From contig CAZFSS010000016.1 of the NCBI GenBank assembly GCA_964521715.1, forward strand, positions 1-64,000: a DNA stretch of 64,000 nucleotides. The letters run 5' to 3'. This DNA is from DAOVRD01 sp964521715. Lineage in GTDB: Bacteria; Planctomycetota; Brocadiia; SM23-32. Below are positions 36,204 through 44,697 of this stretch, one piece after another. The notes beneath the pieces were generated by a model. The model saw nothing but the letters and a program-made list of their open reading frames with translations, ran no database searches and was not told the origin of the DNA. The position numbers and the translations under genes are program-made. The first letter of the stretch is position 1. Every line of letters begins with the position of its first letter.

Positions 36204-36231
36204 GCTGCTCTCCCGGTCGAGGGGTGTGGGT

Positions 36232-36921
36232 TCAGGCATCGGTGCCTGCGTTTTTCCCATGTTCCGGCCCGGCGGGGGCCGGGCTCGCTTCGCTCGCGTC
36301 TGCCTTAGCCGTGCCGATGCCGGCCGTCAGCGAGAGCTTCAAGAGGTCCTCCACGGTGAGCCCCTTGATCTCCTGAACGGCGTCGCGGTCCACGAAGACG
36401 GTGAAGCCGCCGATCTGGTAGCTCATAGGCAGGTAGACGGCGACCCGGCCCTCGGCCCCGGGCAGGAACTTCTCCGGCTGCTCCTGGGTGACCAAGCCGA
36501 GCAACTGGACGGCGCCGTCCTTGGACGTAAAGATGGCGGGCCTGCCGCGCTCCTCCTTCGTCCCGCCCAAGAACTGGAGCAGATCCCGCACGGCCGCGTA
36601 GACGCTCTTGACGAGCGGTATCCTGTCGACGATCTTCTCACCCAGCCGCATCAGGCTGCCGAAGAACCAGCTCCGGGCCACCAAGCCGATGACGTAGATG
36701 GCCGCCACGCCGACCACGATGCCGATTCCGGGCAGCGGCCCCTCCCAATGGATCTGCTCGGACAGCCTCTCCAGGGGGCCGAACCAGAGCGGTTTGAGCG
36801 CGGCCCGCACCAGCCTGTCCAGCCCGAGCAGCGCCGTCACCACGACGTAGACGGTGACCAGTAGGGGCGCCACGACGATGAATCCGTTCAACAGGATCGT
36901 CCCGTGCTTCTTCAGGTTCAT
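36232..36921 (-). CDS. DUF502-family membrane protein
   Basis: 229 residues with two transmembrane helices: LLNGFIVVAPLLVTVYVVVTALL (~10-32) and GIGIVVGVAAIYVIGLVARSW (~65-85). After these come the family segments IPLVKSVYAAVRDLLQFLGG, FTSKDGAVQLLGLVT and VAVYLPMSYQIGGFTVFVDR. DUF502 proteins are widespread inner-membrane proteins of unknown function. It ends 28 bases before the flavin-reductase-like gene on the same strand. Confidence 0.9.
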   Translation of the reverse strand: MNLKKHGTILLNGFIVVAPLLVTVYVVVTALLGLDRLVRAALKPLWFGPLERLSEQIHWEGPLPGIGIVVGVAAIYVIGLVARSWFFGSLMRLGEKIVDRIPLVKSVYAAVRDLLQFLGGTKEERGRPAIFTSKDGAVQLLGLVTQEQPEKFLPGAEGRVAVYLPMSYQIGGFTVFVDRDAVQEIKGLTVEDLLKLSLTAGIGTAKADASEASPAPAGPEHGKNAGTDA

Positions 36922-37165
36922 TGCCCTCTCCCCCCGATAGATTCCGGCAGGCCTTCCGGCGAGCGAGGTCCGTCCTCTGATTGGGCATTATAGGGCAACG
37001 GGCAAGCCCGGCAAGTGCGTGCTCGAGTGGCTCCGGGGCAGCGCGAGCGCCGGGAGGAACGGCATGCCGGCGCCCGCGACAGGGGAGGGCAGGCCTCAGG
37101 GCTGGGAGCGGGGCTCGCCCCGCGTCCGGGGGCTTGCGCGCAGGCGGCCACGATGGGCGGGAACG

Positions 37166-37609
37166 TCAAGGGGGGCCGTCGTGTTCGATGCCGTGCCTTC
37201 TGAGCAGGGCAGCAAGTTCCTCGGCGAACCCGCCACGCCTGTGATGTTGGTGCTGACGGGCGATGTAGGACTCCACTGTGTCCCGAGCAGAAACGCTGAC
37301 CGTGAACGGGGAGAACCCCGATTGCCATCGGAAAAGGCCGCTGCAAAGGCCCCTCCCGTTGAGCCACTTCGACGAGTTGGCTTTGACGAGACGCATTGCC
37401 TCCGCCACGGGTGTATCGCTGGACAGCTCGAGGAGCACGTGTACGTGGTCCTTCGTTCCTCCGACCTTCAGGATCGTCCCCTTGCGCGACGGCAGTATCG
37501 AGGCCATATAGGGATAGAGCTCACGGGCGACTCCTTCATGGACGAGGGGCAGACGATCCTGAGTTGCGAACACGCAGTGATAGAGCAACTTGCAGTAGCT
37601 GCCCGGCAT
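37166..37609 (-). CDS. REP-associated tyrosine transposase (RAYT, Y1/HUH family)
   Basis: 147 residues of the IS200/IS605 TnpA superfamily: LLYHCVFATQDRLPL, the HUH metal motif DHVHVLLEL and a C-terminal helix with the likely catalytic tyrosine ESYIARQHQHH. A GAGGAGGC ribosome-binding site precedes the ATG. No IS ends flank it; instead several GC palindromes lie immediately upstream (37702-37891), the usual association for a domesticated RAYT acting on REP sequences. Confidence 0.88.
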   Translation of the reverse strand: MPGSYCKLLYHCVFATQDRLPLVHEGVARELYPYMASILPSRKGTILKVGGTKDHVHVLLELSSDTPVAEAMRLVKANSSKWLNGRGLCSGLFRWQSGFSPFTVSVSARDTVESYIARQHQHHRRGGFAEELAALLRRHGIEHDGPP

Positions 37610-37701
37610 CGCGTTGCCTCCTCGGTGATCGACGTGGTGGTGGCACCGCCCGGACCATTATACCCCCGGCTGGGCGCCGGCACGGCGCGGACGATTATGC
37701 C

Positions 37702-37891
37702 GCCCCCTTCGGGGGCTGGGGGGATGGGGTGGCCCGCAGGTCCGGGGGCTTGCGCCCCCGGCCAGGGATATGCCGCCCCCTCCGGGGGCTCGGCCCGTCG
37801 GGGCTCTCATCGCACTGCGTCAGTCCGTTGTGCTGTTGACGAGAGCCCCGCAGGGGCGACATATGGGTAGCCCCCGACGTGAGTCGGGGGC
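37702..37891. repeat. Cluster of REP-like palindromes beside the RAYT gene
   Basis: Five stem-loops in 190 bases: GCCCCCTTCGGGGGC (37702-37716), CCGGGGGCTTGCGCCCCCGG (37742-37761), GCCCCCTCCGGGGGC (37775-37789), a 10-bp CGGGGCTCTC/GAGAGCCCCG pair spanning 37799-37850, and 9-bp GCCCCCGAC-GTGA-GTCGGGGGC (37870-37891). The recurrent ATATGCCGCCCCC and GGGGGC cores suggest one repeat family served by the adjacent transposase. Confidence 0.75.
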
Positions 37892-37981
37892 CTCATGGGC
37901 GCCCTGCACACCACCGAGCCCCCGCCAGGGGGCGGCATAGCCCGGCGGGCAAGAGCTCTCAAGGCGTCGATTGGCTCTGCG

Positions 37982-38470
37982 TCAGTTCCGCTCGGCCCCT
38001 GTCTTCTCCTGAAGGAACTCCAGCAGGTTCTCGGCGTCGTCCGTGCCGATGATGACGGTCTTGGCGAGCCAGATCCCGCGACGCCTCTTCATGCGGACCT
38101 GAACGGCGTCGAACCCCCAGATGTTGAGCACGAGGAACAGGCCCGGCAGCCCCTGCAAGCCGAACCCGTAGAGCATCGCTGTGCGGGCCCGCCGCACGGA
38201 CTCGATGTCCTCGTATCGGATCGCCGTCCCGAAGAAGGGCAGGGGGCCGAAACGCGCCGAGAGCCGGTCGCCCTCGTCTCGCACGTCCAGATAGCCCACC
38301 ATGGACGCCACGACCAGCAGAAACGCACCCGCGCCCGCCAGCATCAGAGCCACGCCCAGGTCGATCTGCTCGCTTATGATCAGAAGGACTGCCAGGCCGA
38401 ACATGCCGAGGGCCAGGACGGCGCACATGACCCACCACCCCCCGTACTGCCTGTGCTCGTAGTCACCCAC
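37982..38470 (-). CDS. Small membrane protein of unknown function (PH-like tail)
   Basis: 162 residues. Two transmembrane helices in the first half (WWVMCAVLALGMFGLAVLLI and GVALMLAGAGAFLLVVASMV) are followed by a soluble segment with the strand pattern of bacterial PH-like domains (GTAIRYEDIESVRRA...AENLLEFLQE). I recognise no named family. The start is uncertain: I use the GTG at 38470 (VGDYEHRQYGG), since longer frames need a TTG. A TAGAAT hexamer lies on this strand just upstream (~38513), and the Mu-like element is inserted about 90 bases upstream. Confidence 0.65.
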   Translation of the reverse strand: MGDYEHRQYGGWWVMCAVLALGMFGLAVLLIISEQIDLGVALMLAGAGAFLLVVASMVGYLDVRDEGDRLSARFGPLPFFGTAIRYEDIESVRRARTAMLYGFGLQGLPGLFLVLNIWGFDAVQVRMKRRRGIWLAKTVIIGTDDAENLLEFLQEKTGAERN

Positions 38471-38559
38471 GGCACGCGTCTCGATGCGTGGCGCCAAATC
38501 CGCAACGTATTCTACACGAGAAGCCTGTGCCCACAAGCCGCTGCGGGCCGTTTTTCAGG

Positions 38560-38564
38560 CTTGA
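38560..38564 (+). repeat. Target-site duplication, left copy (CTTGA)
   Basis: CTTGA directly outside the left terminus of the Mu-like element; an identical CTTGA follows the right terminus at 47337-47341. Five bases is the duplication length made by Mu-family transposases. Confidence 0.85.
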
Positions 38565-38592
38565 TGGGGGGCGTCAGACCATATGGCCACAA
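38565..38592 (+). repeat. Left terminal inverted repeat / transposase site L1
   Basis: 28 bases sharing TGG at 1-3, CA at 11-12, CCATATGGCCA at 15-25 and AA at 27-28 with the right end. The site core, read on the minus strand, is TGGCCATATGGTCTGACG. Confidence 0.85.
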
Positions 38593-39163
38593 TGGGCAGA
38601 GGGGCAGCAACATCATAAGGGGGCGGCGGATGGGGACTTACGGGGAAAACGGAGGCGGATGGGCGCGCGCCAAGCGTGGCCAGAGCCTTGCGAGATTGAA
38701 CGGGTTATGCGTGAAAGCTGCAAGAGCCTTGCAACGCCCATGAAAGCCAAGTAACGCGGTGACGGTCGCCGAGGCCCTTCAGAGGCGCCGGGAGGGCTTC
38801 CGACGTTTTGGCCATTTGGAGTGAACGCACTCCCCGTCAGTTGCTTAGCCGCAGCAAACAGCGTGCCGTTGGTCTCAGAGGGGTCGAAAGTGCCCGAAAG
38901 GGCATACAACATCTGTCACCTTGGTCCTTGGATGCGGATTACGGCCGAGATTCTGCCAAGAATCGTTCAGCAGGGCCTCCGGCGCCCCCAAAGCAACAAG
39001 GGATGGGGCGCCCGCCGCCATCCCTTGCTGGCCGCTACCGTTACCGGCGCGGCGCTCGGCTCAGACGACCTCCATTATACCCGATTTGACCCGCTGGCGC
39101 AAGGCCAATTTGGAAGGGCCGGGCGCCTCTCGTCCGGTAGATTCCGGTCCGCTACGGCTGGCC
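38593..39163. other. Left-end non-coding region of the element
   Basis: About 570 bases with no convincing gene. Contains a second transposase-site-like sequence TGGCCATTTGGAGTGA (38809-38824), a small TGCCC-GAAA-GGGCA hairpin (38891-38904) and a 10-bp CAAGGGATGG/CCATCCCTTG stem (38997-39027), which may terminate the leftward repressor transcript. Confidence 0.6.
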
Positions 39164-39631
39164 CTAGTCCTGGCCCTGTGGCGGAGGTGCCTTTTCCTGG
39201 GGCCAGAGCAGGCGCCGGCCGCATTCTGGGCAATAGGTTTGGGGCCTGGTGACTACGGCCTTGCAGATGGGGCATCGAAAGATGGTCACCACCTCAACTG
39301 GCAGCGGTGTGGGTCCGGCATGATGAAGGCCACCTTCGGGAAAGAGGGGCATGGTCGTCTGCCACTCCCCGGGACCAGTCTGTTTGGCGGCGATTGGGGG
39401 CGTTCCGCTGAGTAGCCAATGCGGTTGAATGCCGAACTCTCGCAGGAGCCCCTCAGTGACCAGTTGGGAGAAGGCGACCTGTCCGTGCGCCACCCGGGAT
39501 AGATGTTCGGCGCTGATTCCGATGCGCCGTGCGACCTCCTTGCGGGGAATGCCCTCCTCGGCGAAGGCCGCAAGGAGGCCACGGAGCCTCCGGCAGACCT
39601 CGATATCATGGTCGTGATTTTCTGGACTCAT
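39164..39631 (-). CDS. HTH transcriptional regulator with C-terminal zinc ribbon (element repressor candidate)
   Basis: 155 residues. The N-terminal half is a Cro/C1-type helix-turn-helix (IPRKEVARRIGISAEHLSRVAHGQVAFSQLVTEGLL). The C-terminal half has a four-cysteine zinc ribbon (CPICKAVVTRPQTYCPECGRRLL). Transcribed divergently from the transposase operon, it occupies the position of the Mu c repressor. The ATG at 39631 has AAGG just upstream; another in-frame ATG at 39652 lies close to a TATGCT hexamer and would give a nearly leaderless message. Confidence 0.8.
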   Translation of the reverse strand: MSPENHDHDIEVCRRLRGLLAAFAEEGIPRKEVARRIGISAEHLSRVAHGQVAFSQLVTEGLLREFGIQPHWLLSGTPPIAAKQTGPGEWQTTMPLFPEGGLHHAGPTPLPVEVVTIFRCPICKAVVTRPQTYCPECGRRLLWPQEKAPPPQGQD

Positions 39632-39689
39632 GGCCTTGACATCCGGGGTCATGGTCTGATAGCATACCGGCGACTCAGAGGACCTTCCG

Positions 39690-39974
39690 GTGCCCGCGAT
39701 CATACATCCTGCCACGCCAGATGCAAGCGCCCGGGGGGCTGTGCAGGATCGCGCGACTGCCGATACGGCGCTGGCCGATAGTCTCTTCAGGCAGCTTCGA
39801 GGCGGCGCGACTGCGCACCTTCTGACGTTCGACCTCGACGGCAACCCCCACCATGGACGAGGCCACACGTTCCGATTGCTCGACGGAGCGTTGTGCGTGT
39901 ACGGCGGGCGGACCTACGTCGAGGTGGACAGGCTTCAACTGACTCGGCTGGTCAACGGTCACCGGGACGGTTAG
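39690..39974 (+). CDS. Small protein of unknown function, first rightward gene of the element
   Basis: 94 residues from a GTG; not recognised. The central part (HLLTFDLDGNPHHGRGHTFRLLDGALCVYGGRTYVEVD) alternates like beta-strands. Codon use resembles the neighbouring element genes. It occupies the ner-like position between repressor and transposase but shows no clear helix-turn-helix. The start is uncertain; an internal GTG at 39741 is possible. Confidence 0.5.
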   Translation: MPAIIHPATPDASARGAVQDRATADTALADSLFRQLRGGATAHLLTFDLDGNPHHGRGHTFRLLDGALCVYGGRTYVEVDRLQLTRLVNGHRDG

Positions 39975-40000
39975 AGGTTGTCCTTGTAGGAGCTGACGAG

Positions 40001-42301
40001 ATGGGAACGGTTCAGACAGTTGGCGCCCAGGACGTGCAACGCAGGTTAGAGGCAGTCGTGGTCGGGTTGCCCGGGCTATCGGCCCGGACGTTGAAGTCGC
40101 GGCGAGCTGCTGTTGCGGCGGAAGGCCCGGCGAATCCCCTCAGTCTGCCGGGCGATGCGGGGCCGGCGATCCCGACGACGCCCGATGGCCACGTTGACCT
40201 GGTGGGGCTCCGTGCCAGCGGCCAGCACAAACGGGCCGAGGACTACGAGCGGCGGCTTGCCACACTTACCAAACTCGAAGCGCGTCTGGACGGGTGTCGC
40301 CACGGCAAGAGAGCCGGCGGCTGGGGTCTTAGCGCAGAGGAGGCGAACGTGAGCCTCCGGACGTTGCGGCGGTGGTACGGGGCGTACCTTAAGGCGAGGG
40401 AGACGGGCGGCTGGCACCACCTGCTCAACAAGAAGTCTCTCTCACAGCGCGGCCGGTCGCGGCGCATTCCGACGGAGCTGGCTCGGGCCTGCTTAGATGT
40501 TTTCGCCCACGGCAACGCGGTGGGCGTCGCGGTCGTGTACGAGCGTGTCGTCTTGCCCTACTTTGAGGTGCGCCATCAGAAGCCGCCTTCGATCTCGACG
40601 CTGGGTCGCCTTCTGAAGAATGCGGGCCTGCTGCCGCCCATCGTGCGGACCTTCGCGCGGGAAGGGCCGAAGCGGTTCCGGGAGCTGCACACGCCGCACG
40701 TGCGGCGTGCGCTTCCAGCCCCGGGATCTTGGTATTGCGCGGATCACAGGAAACCGGACACGTACGGTTTGGTGGCGGACGCAGAAGGTCAGGGATGGGT
40801 GAGATACGGTCGGCGCCCGTGCCCGTGCGGGAGCGGGAAGGAGCGACGGCGCTGCTGCTCGGTGCGGCGGCTCTACTGGACGGCGATTATCGACGTCGGC
40901 AGCGGGGCCATCCTCGCCGTGCGCGTGTCCGTCCAGCCAGACAGCGCGGTTGTCGCGGGGGCGCTGCGGGATGCATTCCTGACCTTCGGGCTGCCGAGTG
41001 AAGCGCTTCTCATAGACCGCGGGGCGGAGTTCAATGCTCGGACTATCACCTCGGATCTCGGTTTTGCTCAGCTCGGCGTTAGGATCGTCAAGGCCATCCC
41101 GTTCTCGCCGGAGTCTAAGCCCATTGAGTCGCTGTTTTCCGCCTTCGCTCAGCGGTTCGAGCGCCTGATTCCGGCCTACACGGGGAAGGCGGCAGGGCAG
41201 CGGCCGGAACTCACCGACCTTCAGTTGCGGGACGGCACGCTCTGCACGGCCGACGAATACGTCGGCGCGCTCGGCAAGGCCGTCGCGGAGTGGAACGGCT
41301 TTCGCCCGATTGGGCATCGGCCGAAGCCGCCCATCGAGATGATGCCTCCTCTGACACCCGACCGCGCGGTCAGCCGCGAAAGTCTGGCGTTCCTGTTGCA
41401 GGGCGAGACTCAACTCGTTGTGCGGCAGGGGAAAATGAGGCTGCGAGATCGCGAGTACATGTCGGAGGAGCTCGCCATCCTCTCGGGGTTGAAGCTGCCG
41501 TGCCGTTACGATCCGGGCCGGCTGGAGACGATCTACGTTTACGGCCCGGACGGCCGGTGTCTGGCCGTGCCTGAGTTGCCGCCGGCCCAGTACGGCGCAT
41601 GGGGCGAGGCAAACTTGACGGCGAAACGGGCCGCGAAGGCGCAGCGGCGGGCCCTCCTGTCCTGGGCGGTGCAGATCAAGGGGTCGGCGCCGGCCGCGGG
41701 GAAGGATGTGTTTGGCGCGTACGCGGCGGTGGCCGAACGGCAGGCCGGGATTGCATCCGCGGAGAGCGGCCGTGCTAGACAGCAGGTTGCGGAGGTCGAA
41801 CTCAAAGAGGCGGTGCGGAAGGAGGAGGAGGAGTGCGAACTCACCATCTATGACCGGGACCCTGAACTGCAGCGGATCCGTGAGCTCCGCCGCAGTTTGG
41901 CGGAGCCGGAGGGTGAAGTCTCGAACACCCACGAGGCGGTCGGGCCAGAGCTCAACCGGGAGCTGGCAACGGCTGTTGCCCAGGGGTCTGCTGGCGCTGA
42001 TGATGCTGGTCGTGGTGCTGAGGATGCGGACGATGACGTCACAGACGACGCGGCTGCCGAAGTGCCGGCCGCTCCGGCTGAGCCGACGGCCGAGGAGCGT
42101 GCCGCCTTCGAGGAGGCGCTTCGCATGATCCGGGAGGCGAGGCGGCTGGTGGGCCAGGCCGGCGTCACGACGAAGTCCGTCCGGTCCGTGGCCGAGGGGC
42201 TTCGGCCGGAGGTCTCTGCGGGGTTGCGCTCGACGCTGGGCGCGAAACTGAAGCGGCGCGACCGAACGATGCTGGCGGAGGTCGGCTATGTCAGCGGGTA
42301 G
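40001..42301 (+). CDS. Mu-like DDE transposase with embedded SEC-C zinc knuckle
   Basis: 766 residues. An N-terminal helix-turn-helix region (EEANVSLRTLRRWYGAYLKA) binds DNA. The RNase-H-like core has D248 (SWYCADHRKPD), D339 (ALLIDRGAEFNA) and E376 (SKPIESLFSAF). Between the first two acidic residues lies CPCGSGKERRRCC (C274, C276, C285, C286), a SEC-C-type zinc motif not expected in Mu transposases. A Mu-type beta-barrel follows (LLQGETQLVVRQGKMRLRDREYM), then a long charged helical tail that could contact partner proteins. Ribosome-binding GGAG precedes the ATG at 40001. This is the enzyme that should recognise the CCATATGGCCA ends. Confidence 0.9.
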   Translation: MGTVQTVGAQDVQRRLEAVVVGLPGLSARTLKSRRAAVAAEGPANPLSLPGDAGPAIPTTPDGHVDLVGLRASGQHKRAEDYERRLATLTKLEARLDGCRHGKRAGGWGLSAEEANVSLRTLRRWYGAYLKARETGGWHHLLNKKSLSQRGRSRRIPTELARACLDVFAHGNAVGVAVVYERVVLPYFEVRHQKPPSISTLGRLLKNAGLLPPIVRTFAREGPKRFRELHTPHVRRALPAPGSWYCADHRKPDTYGLVADAEGQGWVRYGRRPCPCGSGKERRRCCSVRRLYWTAIIDVGSGAILAVRVSVQPDSAVVAGALRDAFLTFGLPSEALLIDRGAEFNARTITSDLGFAQLGVRIVKAIPFSPESKPIESLFSAFAQRFERLIPAYTGKAAGQRPELTDLQLRDGTLCTADEYVGALGKAVAEWNGFRPIGHRPKPPIEMMPPLTPDRAVSRESLAFLLQGETQLVVRQGKMRLRDREYMSEELAILSGLKLPCRYDPGRLETIYVYGPDGRCLAVPELPPAQYGAWGEANLTAKRAAKAQRRALLSWAVQIKGSAPAAGKDVFGAYAAVAERQAGIASAESGRARQQVAEVELKEAVRKEEEECELTIYDRDPELQRIRELRRSLAEPEGEVSNTHEAVGPELNRELATAVAQGSAGADDAGRGAEDADDDVTDDAAAEVPAAPAEPTAEERAAFEEALRMIREARRLVGQAGVTTKSVRSVAEGLRPEVSAGLRSTLGAKLKRRDRTMLAEVGYVSG

Positions 42302-42812
42302 ACCACAGAAGAAGCGGCGGTTCCTTGACCTGGCCCGGCGCATGTTCAGCTGGGGCTACAGCTGCCAGAACATCAGCCGGCGCCTGGGCGTGAGTACGGG
42401 GACGCTCTACCGTTGGCAGCGCGAAGAAAGGGGGATGGGACTCGACTGGGAAAGCTTGCGAGACGCGAACCGCCGTTTCGACTCGCGCGTGCTGATTGTA
42501 ACGCTTGAGCGGCGGATGCAGGAGGCTGTCGATGATGATGGAGTCACGCCGGCGGCCAGGGCGGATGTCGTCTGTAAGCTGGCTCTTGCTCTGGAAGGCG
42601 AACGAGAGAACCGCAGGCGGGTGCCGCGGGTCGTGACGTATGAGGTGGCCGCGAAGCTGTTCGGCTGCACCGTCTCCACCGTCGGACGCTACGTCAGGTC
42701 CGGCCGGCTGCGGCGGGTATGGACGGGCCGGCGGCTCGGCAATAGGCACCGCGAGCACGGGGTCGGACTGGGCAGCATCCTCGCATTTCTGAAAGGGGCT
42801 CCTGGTGGTTGA
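42288..42812 (+). CDS. Helix-turn-helix protein, overlaps transposase end
   Basis: 174 residues with two DNA-binding-like segments: a resolvase-like helix-turn-helix (GYSCQNISRRLGVSTGTLYRWQREE) and, near the C-terminus, an excisionase/MerR-like one (TYEVAAKLFGCTVSTVGRYVRSGRLRRV). It overlaps the transposase gene by 14 bases, so translation is coupled. It sits where Mu has the MuB ATPase but has no P-loop, so it is not MuB. It may assist transposition or regulate later genes; function unknown. Confidence 0.72.
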   Translation: MSAGRPQKKRRFLDLARRMFSWGYSCQNISRRLGVSTGTLYRWQREERGMGLDWESLRDANRRFDSRVLIVTLERRMQEAVDDDGVTPAARADVVCKLALALEGERENRRRVPRVVTYEVAAKLFGCTVSTVGRYVRSGRLRRVWTGRRLGNRHREHGVGLGSILAFLKGAPGG

Positions 42813-43230
42813 CCTTGAAGAGGTAGTCAGGATGGGAGGAAGTGCCGTGCGGCCGTCCGATGTCATGCCCCGGCTGGCTTGGTGGGAGGCCTGCCCGGTG
42901 ACGGTCCCGCCGACGGAGCGGGACCGCCGCGAAGGTGTCATGCCGGGGGAGTTCGTGCGCTCGTGGGCGCCGATCCGCACCGGGACGGCGAGGCTCGCGC
43001 GCGATGGAATCGCCTGCGTGGCCGACCGCTTAGGCGTGCCACAGTTCCTTGCAATCGTGCTACTCTCAAACCTGCTCGGCGTCGGGAAGGGGGAGCTCAG
43101 GGCGTGGGCAGGTGGTGGGATCCGGCTGCCCGCGCGGCGGTCGGAGTTCTGCGATTTTGTTGAGGCTTTAGAAGCCCGCTCGGCGTGGCTCGGGCGGAAG
43201 TTCGGCCGGGCCTTCGTCGGGCGTGCGTGA
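42805..43230 (+). CDS. Unknown protein of the element
   Basis: 141 residues from a GTG with AAAGGGG upstream, overlapping the previous gene by 8 bases. Not recognised. The middle, FLAIVLLSNLLGVGKGELRAWAGGGIRLP, could form two helices; there is no catalytic motif. An ATG nine codons downstream is an alternative start. Confidence 0.55.
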   Translation: MVDLEEVVRMGGSAVRPSDVMPRLAWWEACPVTVPPTERDRREGVMPGEFVRSWAPIRTGTARLARDGIACVADRLGVPQFLAIVLLSNLLGVGKGELRAWAGGGIRLPARRSEFCDFVEALEARSAWLGRKFGRAFVGRA

Positions 43231-43240
43231 GGAGAAAGCA

Positions 43241-44029
43241 ATGGGAACAGGCGGAAGGTTGTCAAAAAGGCTGGACCTTCTTAAGCGCCAGGAGGAGGTT
43301 CGCTTCCGCGAAGATGAAGCGCGGCGGGAAGGGCCTCGGGCACAGGCCATTCGGGACATGCAGGAGGCGGAGGGAAGAATGCGGCGGCTCCTTTTGACGC
43401 CGCACGGGGCGTACCTTAATCTGCCCGAGCTCCATCATCTTCTCGGAAACTCGGCGGGGGTCGAACGTCTCTGGGCGGAAGCGGTGCGGGAACGAGTTGT
43501 TTATGACGGTGTCGGCCATGAGTGCGTTCGCGCGCAGGAGGTTGAGCGGTTGGCCGACTCGGGCCGCTGTGGCGTTGGGGTGATGGGCAAACTAGAGATT
43601 TTCCAGATCGAGCGGCTGGAGGATTGGAGCGGGGATGTCCTCACGCTCCTCGGCTTCCGCCGCATGGAGGGAGTAGGCGCCGGACGTCACGACGTGACCT
43701 TCTGGTTCGCCGAGTGCCGTCGGCTAGCGATTACGGCGCGAGGGATCGCTCCGGGTGGGACATGTGACTGGCGCTTGAACAATCTCGACTGGGTCTGCCA
43801 CGAGGGCGACGTGAGCAAAGGGCCGGTCGGCACGCCGCTGGAAGTGGTTCCTGTTGAAGTGGCTTGGCACCACACGGGCGGGTGGTACGGCGGCAACATT
43901 TACTACATTCGCACGCTCAAAGGTGCTTGCCCAGAGCCGAAAGCGGAATCGGAAGGAAGCAGCCGGACCGTGGCGGCTTCCGGAATGCCCGAGATCGAAG
44001 CGAACCTGGACGACGACAAAAAAGGTTAG
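43241..44029 (+). CDS. Unknown protein of the element with charged helical N-terminus
   Basis: 262 residues; GGAG lies 7 bases before the ATG. The first ~55 residues are a strongly charged helix (LSKRLDLLKRQEEVRFREDEARREG). The C-terminal half is rich in aromatic residues and probably beta (RHDVTFWFAECRRLAITARG, EVAWHHTGGWYGGNIYYIRTL). I know no matching family. Placed among early genes on the transposase strand, it could be an accessory protein. Confidence 0.62.
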   Translation: MGTGGRLSKRLDLLKRQEEVRFREDEARREGPRAQAIRDMQEAEGRMRRLLLTPHGAYLNLPELHHLLGNSAGVERLWAEAVRERVVYDGVGHECVRAQEVERLADSGRCGVGVMGKLEIFQIERLEDWSGDVLTLLGFRRMEGVGAGRHDVTFWFAECRRLAITARGIAPGGTCDWRLNNLDWVCHEGDVSKGPVGTPLEVVPVEVAWHHTGGWYGGNIYYIRTLKGACPEPKAESEGSSRTVAASGMPEIEANLDDDKKG

Positions 44030-44351
44030 CAGTTATGCGCGCGATCGGTGAAATGTCGCTGAGCGGCCTGGCCCTTGCAGCGTCTGGCCAGCCCCCGTGG
44101 CGCGCTTCATGTGGCAGGCCGGCTGCTCAGCAGCGGCCTGCTGCCTCCGGCCGGCGGCGTCTTGTATCGCCGCCGGCGAGAATCCCGGCGGGGTCGCGTT
44201 CGTCCGCCCCTCGCCGTTTGTGGGTGGGGCGCCCGTTCTCGTCGTTTCTTCCGGGCGCCCCGCCCGTTGATTTGTGCGACGGCGCTGGACGAGCAGGGCG
44301 GGCTCTCGCCAGGGCGCCGGCCCCAACCTCCAGGAAAGGTAAGGAACGGAT
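44030..44351. other. Gap within the element, one doubtful frame
   Basis: About 320 bases without a well-supported gene. A 115-codon frame from 44035 to 44382 has only a weak AAGG site, Arg/Ser/Pro-rich content and a 31-base overlap with the next gene, so I do not call it. A 9-bp stem CCGGCGGCG/CGCCGCCGG (44151-44176) is present. Confidence 0.4.
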
Positions 44352-44609
44352 ATGGGCGACTATGAAATCGTTCGGGCGGTGAGGATTGCCTTGGGCCTCC
44401 CAAGCGACGCAGCGGAGGCGCGGATCATGACTAGTATCTCTGAGCTGCTGGAGGCCGCCAGTGGGCACCTTGTGAACGAGGCCATAGCTGCGGGTCGCAT
44501 TCGTTCGGCGGATGGCGCTTGGTGGCGTGGGCAGCTGGCGCAGGATTACGAGGTCGCCCGCACCATCCTCATGGAGCAGATGCCTGGCAAGTTTTGGGCG
44601 GGGGGATGA
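44352..44609 (+). CDS. Small helical protein of the element
   Basis: 85 residues, AAGGAACGG ribosome-binding site. Begins MGDYEIVRAVRIALGLPSDA and continues as amphipathic helices ending ILMEQMPGKFWAGG. The 'ALGLPSDA-[DE]AR' phrase recalls the C-terminal helices of phage I-like proteins, but this is weak. Function unknown. Confidence 0.6.
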   Translation: MGDYEIVRAVRIALGLPSDAAEARIMTSISELLEAASGHLVNEAIAAGRIRSADGAWWRGQLAQDYEVARTILMEQMPGKFWAGG

Positions 44610-44697
44610 CGTGGCGAAGGAGTTTCGGTGCAGCAGACGGCGCCTGTCCGTTGCGAGCGTCCCGGCGCCATCCGATAGGGTTTGTGGGAGGAAGGCG

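Noticed and set aside
37702..37891. CRISPR array in the repeat-rich region
   Set aside because: The palindromes differ in length and spacing, there are no uniform spacers, and no cas genes lie in the window.
44035..44382. 115-codon frame in the element gap
   Set aside because: Weak ribosome-binding site, low-complexity composition and overlap with a better-supported gene.
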